Shown here: piece after piece, positions 24,269 to 36,432 of the stretch
Layout of the letters: each line of letters starts with the position of its first letter
How positions within the stretch are numbered: position 1 is the stretch's first letter
Source: Lingula anatina
Lineage: Eukaryota; Brachiopoda; Lingulata; Lingulida; Lingulidae
Assembly: GCF_001039355.2 (NCBI RefSeq)
Contig: NW_019775636.1
Coordinates: 201,802 to 261,801, forward strand
DNA length: 60,000 bases
Reading direction: 5' to 3'
Notes under the pieces: model-generated
The model's input: the letters and a program-made list of their open reading frames with translations, nothing else
Told to the model about the DNA's origin: nothing
The model's database searches: none
Position numbers and translations under genes: made by a program

Positions 24269-27200
24269 ATACTTTCAATAAGAATCCACAGTCGCTGCCC
24301 TGCTGAGGTCGATTTACCTATTACGTTAACCCAATCGATCACCGCACAAGGTCACACAAAGTACGCAGTTAATGGTAGTAAAGCTACAGAAAGAGGACGC
24401 ACTGGTCTTGACCATTATTATGCATTGCCAGGCGTTTTAATGGGCTTCCTAATCCTTTAGCGCCTTGCGTATACTACATTATATTAACCACGTATACTAG
24501 GTTATATTGGAGACGCACCTCTGTGTACAGCTGCTCTCTCCAAACAGCTAATTTCGGTATTTTTATGAGGTTATTGTGATTACTGGATTTCGTGTTTAGC
24601 TTGCCGGCAAAGCAATTTTTCTGTCCGGTAATGTCAATTTCGCCCAACCGAAAAACCATAATCTATACGAGCATGTGTGGTGGCACATTAAATATGACAA
24701 CATGTGCATTTTGACCTGATAATCGGGGGCATGCCATGTGTAGAGATTTAAGTATTCTGGTTTTATAAATCAAAACCAGCCTAGCGGAGAATGAAAACTT
24801 TCAAAAAACGAATTCGATTTTCGCGCTAATGATTGGAATCAACCGACATTATTCAAAAACGTATTTTAGCAATCCAATAGATTAACCCCACTCAAATGTT
24901 TGTTTTAAGATATATGCAATGGACCAAGACAAGGAAATGTCACTCGGTCTTATTTAGATGTTTCATATTTAATATATTTACAATATTTACCGACTATCTA
25001 TAGTCATCGTATTTCAAATCCTACTATAAATTACAGTACGTATGTATGTCTTTTACTTAAAACGTACGTGAAAATACTAACAGTAACATGTATTTTGTTA
25101 AGTTTATTTCCGTATATTTGTGTACATGCATCAGTACGCAAATAAACTGATTTGATATAAAATTCAAATATAATGTATTCCAACAAAATAAAATTCATCG
25201 AAATATAAAATATTAAATCGCAATCAAATGTATACAATGGTTGAAATTTTAAAATTAAAATACCTAGCACACGTTTGAAATTGCTCTGAAGTTATAATTT
25301 TATCCTCAAAACCTTTTTTTCTCATTATCGTTCTTGTAAATTATTATCTGAACCGTACCTATTGTCTTCGTTTTCTTTTGGTCCTAGATTCGGGTCGGAT
25401 ATGTATTTGTGAGAGGGGCAAATTTTTCTTTTTGCAATGAAAAAAGAAACATTTTTATAAGAGTATCGGAAAGTTTACCTTTAAAAGTTTTCAGAATCGT
25501 GACAAGCTGCGCAAGATTATATACACCGTATATTAGCGCCGTAGCCACGATCGATAGTAACTGGGGACTTATACCCGCGCAATTTGCACATAAAATAACA
25601 AATTATCGCATCAAATACTTTTCTGCCCCTTTTTAGATCCAGAAATTACGAGGGCATTCAATTTTTCAGAAATGTGAAGGAAATTAGCGGTTCTTGTTTT
25701 CAAAAATCAATCCCCATCCAATCCCAAGGCTGTTTTAGGAGAAAATTATCAGTTTGCATTTTCAAGAATCAATCCCGTTTAACTCCCAGTGCGAAATGGG
25801 TTTTGAAATATAAGAAATTCTTATGTCGCTGAATCGATGATATCGTAACTTCACATTGACTGGATACAATGTAGTATGGCTATACGTTACTCCATGACTT
25901 GTTCCAAAGATAAAAACGTGAAGACCGATTCCTTATAGTCTTTTTTCGGCCAAGCTAAATCAGTGGTGTAGCCCACTAAAATAAAATATTGTTGCTTTTA
26001 ATAATAAATAAACAAAGAAAAGAAAATAAAGATCAACATGATGGTTTATTACTGAGATCAAAAGCTATCTGGTGAATTACTGCAAATGCGCAATATATTC
26101 ACCCTAAGCAATATGAAAAGTTTGCAGTAAACTGGCAACTTTTTAAGTTTGCATAAAGGTTGCAACAAGTCTTTTTATGCTTTCAAACTTGAAACAGTCC
26201 CTCATTTGCAGGGTAAAGTTTCTTCTTGCATAGCAGCAGTTTGCAAGACGCATACATTTTGCCAAGAACGGTTGTAGATCAATCAACATATTCAACTCTA
26301 AATCCTGGTGTGAAAAGTGTTATTGTGTTGGTGTTATTGTATTACTTCATGTCTCTGATTGAAACCCAATCACTCATGTACATTAACGTATTGGAAAACA
26401 TAGCCACGGTGACATCATGAACTCAATAAACCGCAGCATGGTTCACACTGATCGTGGTCATCAAACAGTTGTTAAAACAGTATCACTGTGGTTTTGTGGC
26501 ATGTACTGATGTTATGAGCGTGTCTAGCGCACCAAAACAGATAAAGAAACAATCTAGGGGGCGGCGACAACGTGCTTATAATCCTTGCTACTTAGGCATC
26601 CCTTTTTCAAAACCAAACAATGTCCCAACCCTGTTCCCTACATACAGGTAATAAAGTAAAATATTGTATATAACTCGATATGTTTTTATAATCCCCATAC
26701 ACCACTTATCCCTGATATATAACAAGTAAGATATATTTGCACATAAAACGAGTGGATTTCTACTCCAGTTGTCTAATATTACAACTTTTATATGCTGGCA
26801 AAGGGAACTAAGTGTTATTCAATGTTATTTCCGCCCCAGTGAGCCAGAGACAGCTTGTTTTAATATTATGTCAAAGAGCATTGTTAAATGTTCTGAAATA
26901 TCGGCTATACTATATATAATATATCAACCAGCTTGCATGGTATTGCATGGTCTAATACATAACGATGCTGTGTGTAACATAAGGGTGATAGTCAAAGCAT
27001 ACACTGCAAGTTATATATACCAAATATTGTAAGTATTGCTAGTGAAACGTTTGTGTGTCTCTTTAAATAATCAATGAATAGACATCAAAGCAAAGTCCTA
27101 ATTAAAATTTCTCTGTGACGCCCCTTGAAACGCTGCAGGTATCGACTAGTACCAGTATAGTCTACAGCCTGTGCCATACGATACATCGTTCGATGATGTG

Positions 27201-30200
27201 ATAACTTTGCTAATTGTTGATATTATATATGATCAGTGAGTACTTTAGGAAAAGGTACTTTTTGTGGTGAAAGTGAGATCTAGCACAAAAATCCCGCACA
27301 GAATATGTGATATGTAGTTTTAATATTTGAATGGCATATAAAAAAGTAATGGTTACGAAAGTTTAAACACATCTTCTCATTTTCTGCCCAGTACAGGTTA
27401 TATATTATCGATCCTGAAAAATAAAACACATAACCACACATAAACCCAGTGGTTTGAATGATGGCTATATGTCACTGATTACCCAACATTTACCACGTTA
27501 TAACTCTACATCAGTGAGCCGCAATTTCCTCAATTTTCTGAAATCATTCTATCGTTTGTACAATGGAAATCACAATCTGCATAGGGAGATTTGTGATTAT
27601 TGCTGGAACTATACGGCCAGCATCATTTTCATTTTTTTGTTTTTCTTTCATTAATGATAGTAATATAAAACATTCACAAGTTGTTGACTTAGGGAGTCGA
27701 TGGAAATTGAGATAATTACCACAAAAAAGTCAATGAAGAACGATCAGTCAAATACAACCGCTATGCGTTTGCTTTAATACCAGTTAATTCCATTAGAAAA
27801 CAGGGCAATGATACCCTTGATTCCCTTTAACCACTGTGAACTTTTCACATGGGAACGGCAAAAGATCGTCGATGAATGGAAGTTGCATCCTCCCGCAATG
27901 GAATACCTTACATATTCTGCGCGTTGAGCAAAATTACCTTGCATCAAATAATGCAAAATTGACTTTAACAGTTGGGAAAATATTTTTCAATTAAGTAATT
28001 ATGGCGTTCACATTTAGGATTTTTCGTAGACAGGATCGATTATGTGTAATTTACCGGTCCTTTATTACAGTGCAGGTAGGAAGCAAAACGCAAGCACACA
28101 GGGCTAATTATGTAACCATTATAAAAGGAGGGGGGTTCCAATCATTTCTCCTGCGACCTACCCCCGGATTGTACGTCTACGTCAATATAATTTACTAAGC
28201 AGCACAGTTGCTGAGAACTAGCTATACCTCAAGGCGCCGTCTCTGAGAGACAATAATTTACCAGAGCGTGTGTTGAAGAACACGGGTTTAAATAAGTTTG
28301 GCCATGGTATAAATACCAAATGGATTCTCAGAAAAAAAATCTTATCTAGAACCGCACTGTTAGCCTATATACACATATTACCCACCCACCAGCTACCCTG
28401 TTGCCCAAGCTCAGCCGTGTCAAACCAAATGGCAACCGGTAGCCAATTCGGTGGACTATATCGGTACTGCATGTTCCCAAATTTACAGAGAAGCTTGAGA
28501 CACTTAAAGAGCGTAATACAAGGAACCTCACACAAAATTTCCTTATTACGTAACATGTTTACACATGGTTTTCACCAAACCCCAGCGTGCCTTTAGCAGT
28601 GTGTTTTGCAATCGATTAGGATAACGTAATGAATGATGTCAAATCTCCTAAATTCCTCATATGCATGGTTTATTTGTGAAACATACTCACCGTCATGTCT
28701 TGTAATATGCCCCCTTTGATTCTATCCACGTCTGTTCCTGATATGTTCCTTACATCTATACATCATCTACGAGATCAACTAAACACATTGGCAGTGCACA
28801 AAACTAGGCTGTTAAAAAGTTTTTTGGCGGATATCTACACTCTTAATACTGAATGACAGACTTATGACGGCGGATGAGGCCTTGAAACCAGTATCAAAAT
28901 CCAGATCACCGTGTTAGATATGGTGAAGAGTCTTCAAACGTATTCCTGAATAAAAGCTTGTCCTAGATATCTTAGGCCACTCTATTTAAGTGTTCTCTAC
29001 AGTATATCCGTGACTTGGACTGCAGGTAACCATACATCAGGTGTAGTCAGACGTAAAGCCACACGCAATAGCAAAACTTTACTTAGGTCACGTTTTGCCA
29101 CAATATCCCCACGGGCACCTGCTCTCCAGTTCCAACTTGAGTTCATTGACGCAAGACCACTTATGTATGCCCCCTGGTGAGCTGTAATGTAGTCAAGTGG
29201 TCTCAACTTGCATTGCCACTTTCTATCAATTTAGACGACGCTTTGAAATCTGATATATTCTACTTATTAATGCATCACAGGAACTAAGTTTTCGAAGACT
29301 CACCGTTCTAATACTCCAGATACAGAAGTGCGTTAGTATTAAATGCTGGTATAGAAGCTCGCGTTGTAATTACGGCATACAACACTGTGCTTTGCTGTTC
29401 TGAATAATAATATTTGAAGATGAGAGGCTCAGCTGAGTCTCTTCAGTGACCCTTATGTTGTGTCTGCTTCCAATGCCGTCAATCATTAAAAAATTTGTAT
29501 TCTTAAGTGATCGTTCGTAACGATTACAAAATGAACAGTTAGAAAACCAACGGATTCGGCATTCGGTAAATACAGCATTCAAGGATCAAACTTCAGCCTT
29601 CATATGTAATTAAAGAGTGGTTTCTAAACTACTGACCGTTACCCAAGAAGCGACGTTTTATTTTTAGCCACAATGGACAATTTATCCGATTGGTCTGCTA
29701 GCTGTGATCATTGAAAACGGCCGTTCTCCTTATCCTCTCACTCTGAATGTTGGTACCAAGAGCAACAAAGCCTCTCCGCAACACATTTATCTGCACCAGT
29801 AAGTTTTAAAAAAAAGAACAGTTTTTATACTGTAATTACTAATTTGTCAGTTCCCTCTCTCAGGATACTCGTCCGATATTATCCAAGCAGCCTATGTCAA
29901 TCTCCACTGTAACAACTTCTCAATGCACTCGGTGGTAATAGTTTTTCTCTTTGAACATTTTATATCATGCAGTGATTTGCCTGTAGTGGTACATGTGTTG
30001 ATCACAAGTCGTCTAAATTAAAATTAACTCCTAGCTTAGTCTAATAACTGGCTGTCTATCCGTCACTATGATCGCAGTGTGCCTTGGATAAGTAACTGCA
30101 ATTCTTCTATTCTATGGCATCATGTGATTCCCTGTCCAGATTTGCCCCTTATTATGATAATGTCAACGAAAAAGCGCCATTTTCCTAATGCAATAATGTT

Positions 30201-31849
30201 CCACACTTAGATTACATTGGGTGAATGAACCCACGGCTAAATTGTTCACACGGCCAATACCCGCCCTTCAAGGCACGGCGACCACTTTCCTCTTCACAGC
30301 TATTACGTGAGGAGAGAATTGATTTTCAATCTGCTCGGATGCCATTAAGGGCCGGGGATTTCTGGTTGATGAAATGTGAGGAAGAAGTAAAGACCGGATA
30401 TTGACAGCAACGGGAATCGAGTTAACACTGATGAAAAACGAGAGGAAACCATTGCGGCCTTCTTATCATTTAATATTCTTGAACACAAAGCAGATCGCTT
30501 TTCCGTTTGCGACGACTTATATAGTCCTCTTATATATTTATCTAATATGTCTCCATTTTTACATCCGCTTTAGACATTCTAGTCCCACGAGGTACCATAA
30601 CGGAAACCGAGATTTATTCAGTGTAAAATATGCCAATATTGCGGCAGTGTTATATTTATATAATGCCGCTTTATAAACACACACTAACCACTACCTTAGC
30701 AACTCCAACCCATGGGACGTGTATGTTTTAATGTGCAAACATGAAACAGGAAACTACCAGATCTACACCTTCTGAACAAGGACCGTTAACTGATGATTAA
30801 GTATTGGGGAATTTTTTTGAAGGCCTCCAATAGTTGCACGCAGGTCATTTGCACAATCATCCAGACGCTGACTGAAGGAAAAGTAACATTTTCTGATGAA
30901 CTTAGTTAAAGAGTACTAAAATAATAAAATCACCTTTTAAAAAACATCTGGATGGCGACAACCCTTGTTGGAACAAGTATTCTTAGTCAACATATGCTAG
31001 TCATATCAAAATTAAAACTAAGGTTCACCAATAAGGTCAGTTCTCAGCCGATGGTTACAAATTAAGTTAAGGAACCGTCCAAAGCCACATTCAAAATATA
31101 CAAAAGGATTTATCATCCTAAATGCTGGTGCTACAGACATTCATTACGAAAATGTAGTACATATACATGCATCACGAAGTTTCGACAAAACTTCCTTCCT
31201 CGACTATCTCCAATAGACGTAAGTGCTTTCCTCTTCTATGACACGTTACACTATCCTCAAGAGTAACATTTACAACTTTTTATTACTTAATTACTCCCAT
31301 GGAGCTTTTTTCCCACTCGCTGTAATATGATCAAATGCATGTGTTTATTTTAAAATCTGAACTTCTTGTCCACATTTAAGTGAGATAATTCAGTAGAAAT
31401 TTAAAAATAAACTTTAAAGCCGATGTTTAGCCTAAATGGCCCAGCTTAATAACTGTAGTGGACTTTAATATACAAAATTGGCATTAGACCGGTGAAAAGC
31501 ACTCACTTTAAAGTAAAATACCCTGTTATGACTATACTTTATGTGTTCGAAGTCACAGAGCATGGCCAATGCGGACCATGAGCTGGGATAACCAGATCAG
31601 ACCAGCAGACGTTACGTCATTCACTGGAAACATTCTGAAGACACACAAGTGATAATTCAACTACGAGTTGCCTTGGTGACCACAAACCCTGTACCCGTCG
31701 ACTGGTATCGCCGACACTGACGACCTGGATCTAAGGACGCCCGGTGTGACGAAATTGAGGGTCAGTGTAACAGAGAGTTCACCCTCCATCTAATTATTCC
31801 AATTATTAATCCTATTAGCCTGACATACCAGTAAGTGGGTAGAGATATA
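24269..31849. other. Intergenic, mostly unique AT-rich DNA
   Basis: It holds a weak two-copy repeat near 25,690-25,790 (TTTTCAA.AATCAATCCC) and the TTTGCA-rich patch listed separately. Frames of up to about 108 codons exist. One at 26,454-26,651 is followed by a CAG|GTAATA-like donor, but no partner exon was found. Confidence 0.5.
26095..26250. repeat. Region rich in TTTGCA/TGCAAA words
   Basis: AGTTTGCAGTAAACTGGCAA, AAGTTTGCATAAAGGTTGCAA, CTCATTTGCAGGG and CAGTTTGCAAG recur within about 150 bp. It resembles the 3.9-4.1 kb cluster in vocabulary but not in order, so a shared origin is only possible. Confidence 0.3.
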
Positions 31850-31960
31850 GGGAGATGCTTACCTGTACAAATAGAGTCCCACATAGAGTCCGCTTCTCAT
31901 TTATTTGTACAGGTAAGCCTCGCCCTAGATTTTGGTCCACTTAGGTGGGGCTAACCTTAA
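31850..31960. repeat. Palindromic interspersed repeat (CCTGTACAAA family)
   Basis: GCTTACCTGTACAAATA and TATTTGTACAGGTAAGC form a perfect 17-bp inverted repeat around a loop of about 30 bp. The right side continues CCTCGCCCTAGATTTTGGTCCAC. On the minus strand this resembles part of the 1.7-kb tandem unit (GTGGGTCAAAATCTAGG.CG..... CCTGTGCAAA). A third relative is at about 34,797-34,880. Confidence 0.6.
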
Positions 31961-32026
31961 CCATTATAAATATATGGAGGGCGGTCTTTCTGTTTAAATA
32001 GGGTTTTCGTCAAAGTGATACAATAT

Positions 32027-32069
32027 CTTCTAAACAGCAGTGTATGCTGCTGTGAGCAGTTTAGAAGAA
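32027..32069. repeat. Hairpin next to the retrotransposon remnant
   Basis: TCTTCTAAAC and GTTTAGAAGA are perfect 10-bp arms enclosing a further AGCAG..CTGCT pairing. It sits at the 5' edge of the recognisable retrotransposon tail. Confidence 0.55.
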
Positions 32070-32312
32070 ATGGAAATGTGCAAGGCATGTCAGCAGAATC
32101 AAGGATGAGAGATGGACTATAATGCTGACAGAATGGACACCAAGATATGGACACAAGAAACAAGAAAAGCCTCTTAAAAGATGGAGGGATGTGTTAGATT
32201 AGACGAGTGGTGGAAAAACCGAATCTGAATTCCAAGGCCAAGACAGAATGTACTGGAAGAAGCATGCTGAACATTGGAACATTTTAGGCTCTGAATGATG
32301 ATGATAAAACCA
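32065..32312 (+). pseudogene. Decayed non-LTR retrotransposon 3' end (reverse transcriptase C-terminal tail)
   Basis: From 32,068 the plus strand reads KWKCARHVSRIKDERW, then LTEWTPRYGHKK and PLKRWRDVLD, before a TAG at 32,200. In another frame, QDRMYWKKHAEHW follows. This order, (RWAGHV.R..D.RW) (EWTPR.GKR.+GRP..RWRDD) (AQDR..WK.L.E...QW), is the known C-terminal tail of endonuclease/reverse-transcriptase proteins of non-LTR elements. A short TGATGATGATAA tail follows, as in many such 3' ends. Stop codons (32,062 upstream, 32,200) and a frame change show decay. The catalytic RT core is absent, so this is a 5'-truncated copy. The clade is not assigned. Confidence 0.75.
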
Positions 32313-33053
32313 TAATTGATGCAAAGAATGCATTGAACGGCATTTTCTTCCCCCGCTGTCAGACCACCGTCATCAAAGGATGCAATAATATAATACCAGC
32401 TAGTAGTGAAGATATTGCGTTGTGTCTTTGGTAGCCATTACACGTTTTCCCTATTTTTTGCATTTGTTTCTAAAATAATTATCTTAAATTGGGCTACGAC
32501 GAGTTGCCATTGCCACTCCCGCTTCTATTTATTCATTCATTCACTTATCCGTCTTTTTGATAGTTTGCATATTCATCATTTTGTATAAGTTTACAATGAG
32601 ATCAATAGGTTTGAGAAAAAGAGGGAAAGATAGCCCGGAAAGAATAAACACCATGGAATGGCCAGAGGCAAGGCATAAAATAGGTTTTCCAAGCCAATTA
32701 GATTGTGTTCATGCCGGATATCAGTGAGACGTGAGCAATGTACCGATTGCTGGTTCAATATTATCAAGAGACAATGATGTCAGTTCCAAGTGTAACTGAA
32801 CGGAAAGATGCGACACCACACAGAGTGCTAAACACTCTATAGAGATAAAACGGAAGTCTATTAAGTGCAGCCACGTGTACTTTGAATTTGAATATCTTTG
32901 GAAGTGTGGCGTCCGAGAAAATTGCACAACACATAAATGCATAGCTGAAAGAAAACCAATAACCCCATAAGAAGACATACACATATGCATATCTGATTTG
33001 TTAAAAAGTACAGTAGAATACGGATAGGCAGCGTCCATCCATTTAGTATCTAA

Positions 33054-33082
33054 CTATCTATCTATCTATCTATCTATCTATC
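33054..33082. repeat. (TATC)n microsatellite
   Basis: About seven TATC units. Confidence 0.97.
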
Positions 33083-34796
33083 ATTCAAGTGCCATGCGTA
33101 GTACCTGCAGAAAAGCAAGAAAATCTGCAGATATTACTCTCTGGTTTTTGTAACACCATATTAATTGGACCATTCCTTTATGCTAGCAATTATGGCTCTC
33201 AAATCGAATATTAGCACATAAAAATCACTCAGACAAGTGACATCAAAATCGTTAGCCAAGAGACAGATCGCCAATATCATAGAATACCGCCAATTACTGT
33301 CACAAGCGCATTTTAAAGTGAATTTCACGCCTGCATTCAAACTGAATAATAGTTATCTATTTATAAATATAAGAAAATACTGTTAATTTAAATCCTTTGC
33401 TCACACACTGGCGCCAAACTGATAGGATGTAGAAACGCACTGTTGATTCCTTCTATAAAACCACTCACGCCAAATCGCATTAAACGCATCCATAATACGA
33501 TATCTGCAATAACTGTTCTTCATTGAAAGATTATTGCTGCAAATTACCAGATATGTCAGTTTGATTTACTTGCGTGAATACAAGAATGGATATACCATAA
33601 AGCATCTCACGCAGGATGTTCGTCACGCTTGTATCTTGTAAAAACATGTACGAATACATGGTCTAAACATTTTGCTGTATGTACCCTAGCTGCCAATTTA
33701 CATCCCGATTACACACTGACTATCAGAACAATCATTTGTCGTCAGCAAAGCTCTACCAGTACTGAAATTTATTGGATAATGAAGAGCAATATCTCAAACC
33801 AAGGATGTCTTTATACACATACACTAATTATCAAAACAAACAACTACCATGTTGATGATATCAAAATGAATCATTTCCTGAAAAAAATGAACAGTGTTTA
33901 AAATAAGTTAAAATACGTATTGTCTTTCAAGTTAATATCCCAAAAAACAATAGGGACGGAACATGGATCCAATACAGTATGCCTTTGACCACACTTAGAG
34001 ATGCATTTGAAGTTTTTTTACCACAGACACCAACCAAATGTCACCAACTAGTATCAGTCAGTAAATCGTAGAATAAATCCGTGTATCACAGTTTCCAAAC
34101 TAAGTAAGCTTTGAATACAAGATTATATGTCTTAACAGCGAAACATTTATTTTACATGTACATCTCCCCATTAAGATAACAGCGGTGGTTCTATATGAGT
34201 ATATAACATGTGACGAAACACAAACAATGCGGTAATTTAATCAGACTAGACAGGTTAAGAGCCCGAGGACTGCCATTCCAAATAGTTCAATTAGAAAGGA
34301 GATTACAATAGCAATTGTCTATTCCGGGGAAAAAATAGCTATTACAATAAACGATTCCCACTGCCGAGCAGACTCGGTGAACTTTCAGTGCATTGGCTAA
34401 GAACGGCTTCCAAGCCACCATGGGCGACCAATGCGCCTGAGGCCGGGTGAAATGGGGGAGAGTTCGACAAGTCAAGATCCAGAGGGCTGCAATTTCGAAT
34501 ACTATAATTGCAAAGGAAATTACAAAAGTGATTGCTAGTTCACAGCAGGAAGACAAACAAATAAATCATCGCTTTGGGCCTATAGGCATGATGTATAATG
34601 TGCCGTGTATTCGCCAGACTGAGATAAAAGGATTGATGGGAGTCTTACGTCACATCAAACGATTAAAATCTAAATTATGTGTGTATGGGAAATTTTATAC
34701 AGTACAAGAAAACGACCCTAATATGAGGCACTGCTTGTAACACTAGTGCTTCCCAAGTGTGACAAGAGTGGTAATCCGACGTCCTGAGTCCCATAT

Positions 34797-34885
34797 GATT
34801 GGTACAGGTTAGGGTTAGTTGATTATTGGGGTTAGGTATGGGACGAATGGCACCTGTACAAAGTAATGCGAGACGGACTACGGCT
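34797..34885. repeat. Relative of the CCTGTACAAA repeat family
   Basis: It contains GGTACAGG near the left and CACCTGTACAAAG at about 34,849. TAATGCGAGACGGACT then follows, which matches the minus strand of the 31.9-kb copy (TAAATGAGAAGCGGACT). The centre has two TTAGGGTTAG/GGGGTTAGG words. It is diverged and its boundaries are uncertain. Confidence 0.4.
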
Positions 34886-36197
34886 CCTAGCGGACAACCA
34901 TTGCTGTCTGGTTAGGCACTAAGCTAGCCGTCTTCCTAAACGAGTTACCGAGTTACTTCTCTACCCTGTTGGATGTGAGCGAGGTTATCCGGTGGACAAT
35001 GCGCGTGTCGATACTGCACGCTTCAGTGGCCAAGAGAACGCACTCTCTGTAACAGCCGGCCATCAAATGTTTAAATTAACGCACTCACTTACACCATCTT
35101 CAGTAGTTAAATGTTGTCGTTCCTCTTATAAATATTTAAGTCAATGGCCGGTGAATAAGTGGAAACAAGGATTAGACACACGAGTCCTTGCACTTCTGTC
35201 GACCAGCACGTCTTTAGAAGACTATCACACCGGGCAAGACCCCCCCCCCCCTCGCGTTATACAGCATCCCTCTTCTCCCACCAAAGATAAATACAACATA
35301 ATCAAGCTGAAAATAATTTAACCAGCATTCCCCTTTAGCCCTAATTAAATGCATTTTAGTAATATTGTCTTTGTTCCCCTTTTTATGTTTCAGGCATTAT
35401 TTTCTTTGTTTTTACAGGTATATCCACAATCCTGATGATTCTAGGGTCACATTATTTAAACGATGACAACATTGCTCCAAAATGAACATTTGGTTACAGA
35501 AAAGTTTGCATCCAATAAATTAAACAATAAATCTGAAAACCCAAAGACACAATTTAACCCACACATGGACTGACTTATTTTGCTTGTTTACCTGGAATTG
35601 TTTACAAAATGTGGCAGCATATATAGTTCAATAAATCAGTACATTGCCACCCCACTATACGATGGAGTACTTTTCGGAGAATAAGTGAAAGCATAAACCG
35701 TTTATCTTTTGTAGCAACAACATTATTATAACGTTTTAATTATATTCCAGCGTTATAAAGCAACCACTGAAGTGAGCCTTACAGCCTAGTGGTTATCTGT
35801 TTCGACGAAATTGAAATTAAGAACGTGTCGAACCAAATTGAACAATAAAACATGAACAGAGATGTTGCTGTCAAAATGTCGTCCATTAAGCCAACGTCGC
35901 TTCTCTCAGCCAGGCGTGTGTGACTTATTTGATTAAACGTCAACTATCTATCTATTAGGGAGAAAAGACTAAAGGAATTCTTGGAAATACTAATCTAATA
36001 ATCCGTATCGTGCTACATCATTTTGTGGAATAAATGGCTCGCTGGGTTTGAACGACAAAAATGAACCTCCTACGACGCACAAACGGTTGGAACAGCAGAC
36101 ATGTAGCTGTTTCCGTAGTTGCAATTTGCAATACAATTCCCCAAATATACCCCTAGGCTGGCAAGCATTTTAAGCACATTTTTGTTTCTTTCAAATT

Positions 36198-36432
36198 GGG
36201 TCCCCATACCTAGATCGATCTAACAGGATCGATCCATCTGCAATGGCTTCAGTTAAAGCGGCTTTCAGCTGAGATGTGTGGCACGCCTACTTTAAAGATA
36301 GTTAATTACCCCCTAGCAGCTTCAGAAGGCGTGACAGACATCTGAGCCGCTTAAGTTGATTGCAATTTAGCGAGAATCCCTTCTTAGATAGATCGATCCA
36401 CAGTTAGTACGATATGGTCTGGGAATGGTCCC
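36198..36432. mobile_element. Foldback MITE family 1, copy D (diverged)
   Basis: It starts GGGTCCCCATACC and ends GGGAATGGTCCC. GATCGATCC blocks are present on both sides, with TTGATTGCAATTTAGCGAGA on the right. Inner arms around GCGGCT...TCAGCTGAGATGTG and GGCGTGACAGACATCTGAGC also pair, so nearly the whole 235 bp folds back. It lies 12 kb from the other three copies. Confidence 0.7.

Larger units (their letters stand above)
32313..36197. other. Intergenic, mostly unique
   Basis: Besides the TATC repeat and the CCTGTACAAA relative, a weak 45-bp direct repeat occurs near 34,285 and 34,500 (AAAGGA.ATTACAA.AG). A C run lies at about 35,240. No coding exon is supported. Confidence 0.5.

Noticed and set aside
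26454-26651. Frame rich in basic residues ending at a GT donor (possible exon or neuropeptide precursor)
   Set aside because: No signal peptide, no regular dibasic-flanked repeats and no partner exon.
34807-34840. TTAGGGTTAG-type telomere-like words
   Set aside because: Only one or two imperfect units, within an interspersed repeat; not a telomeric array.
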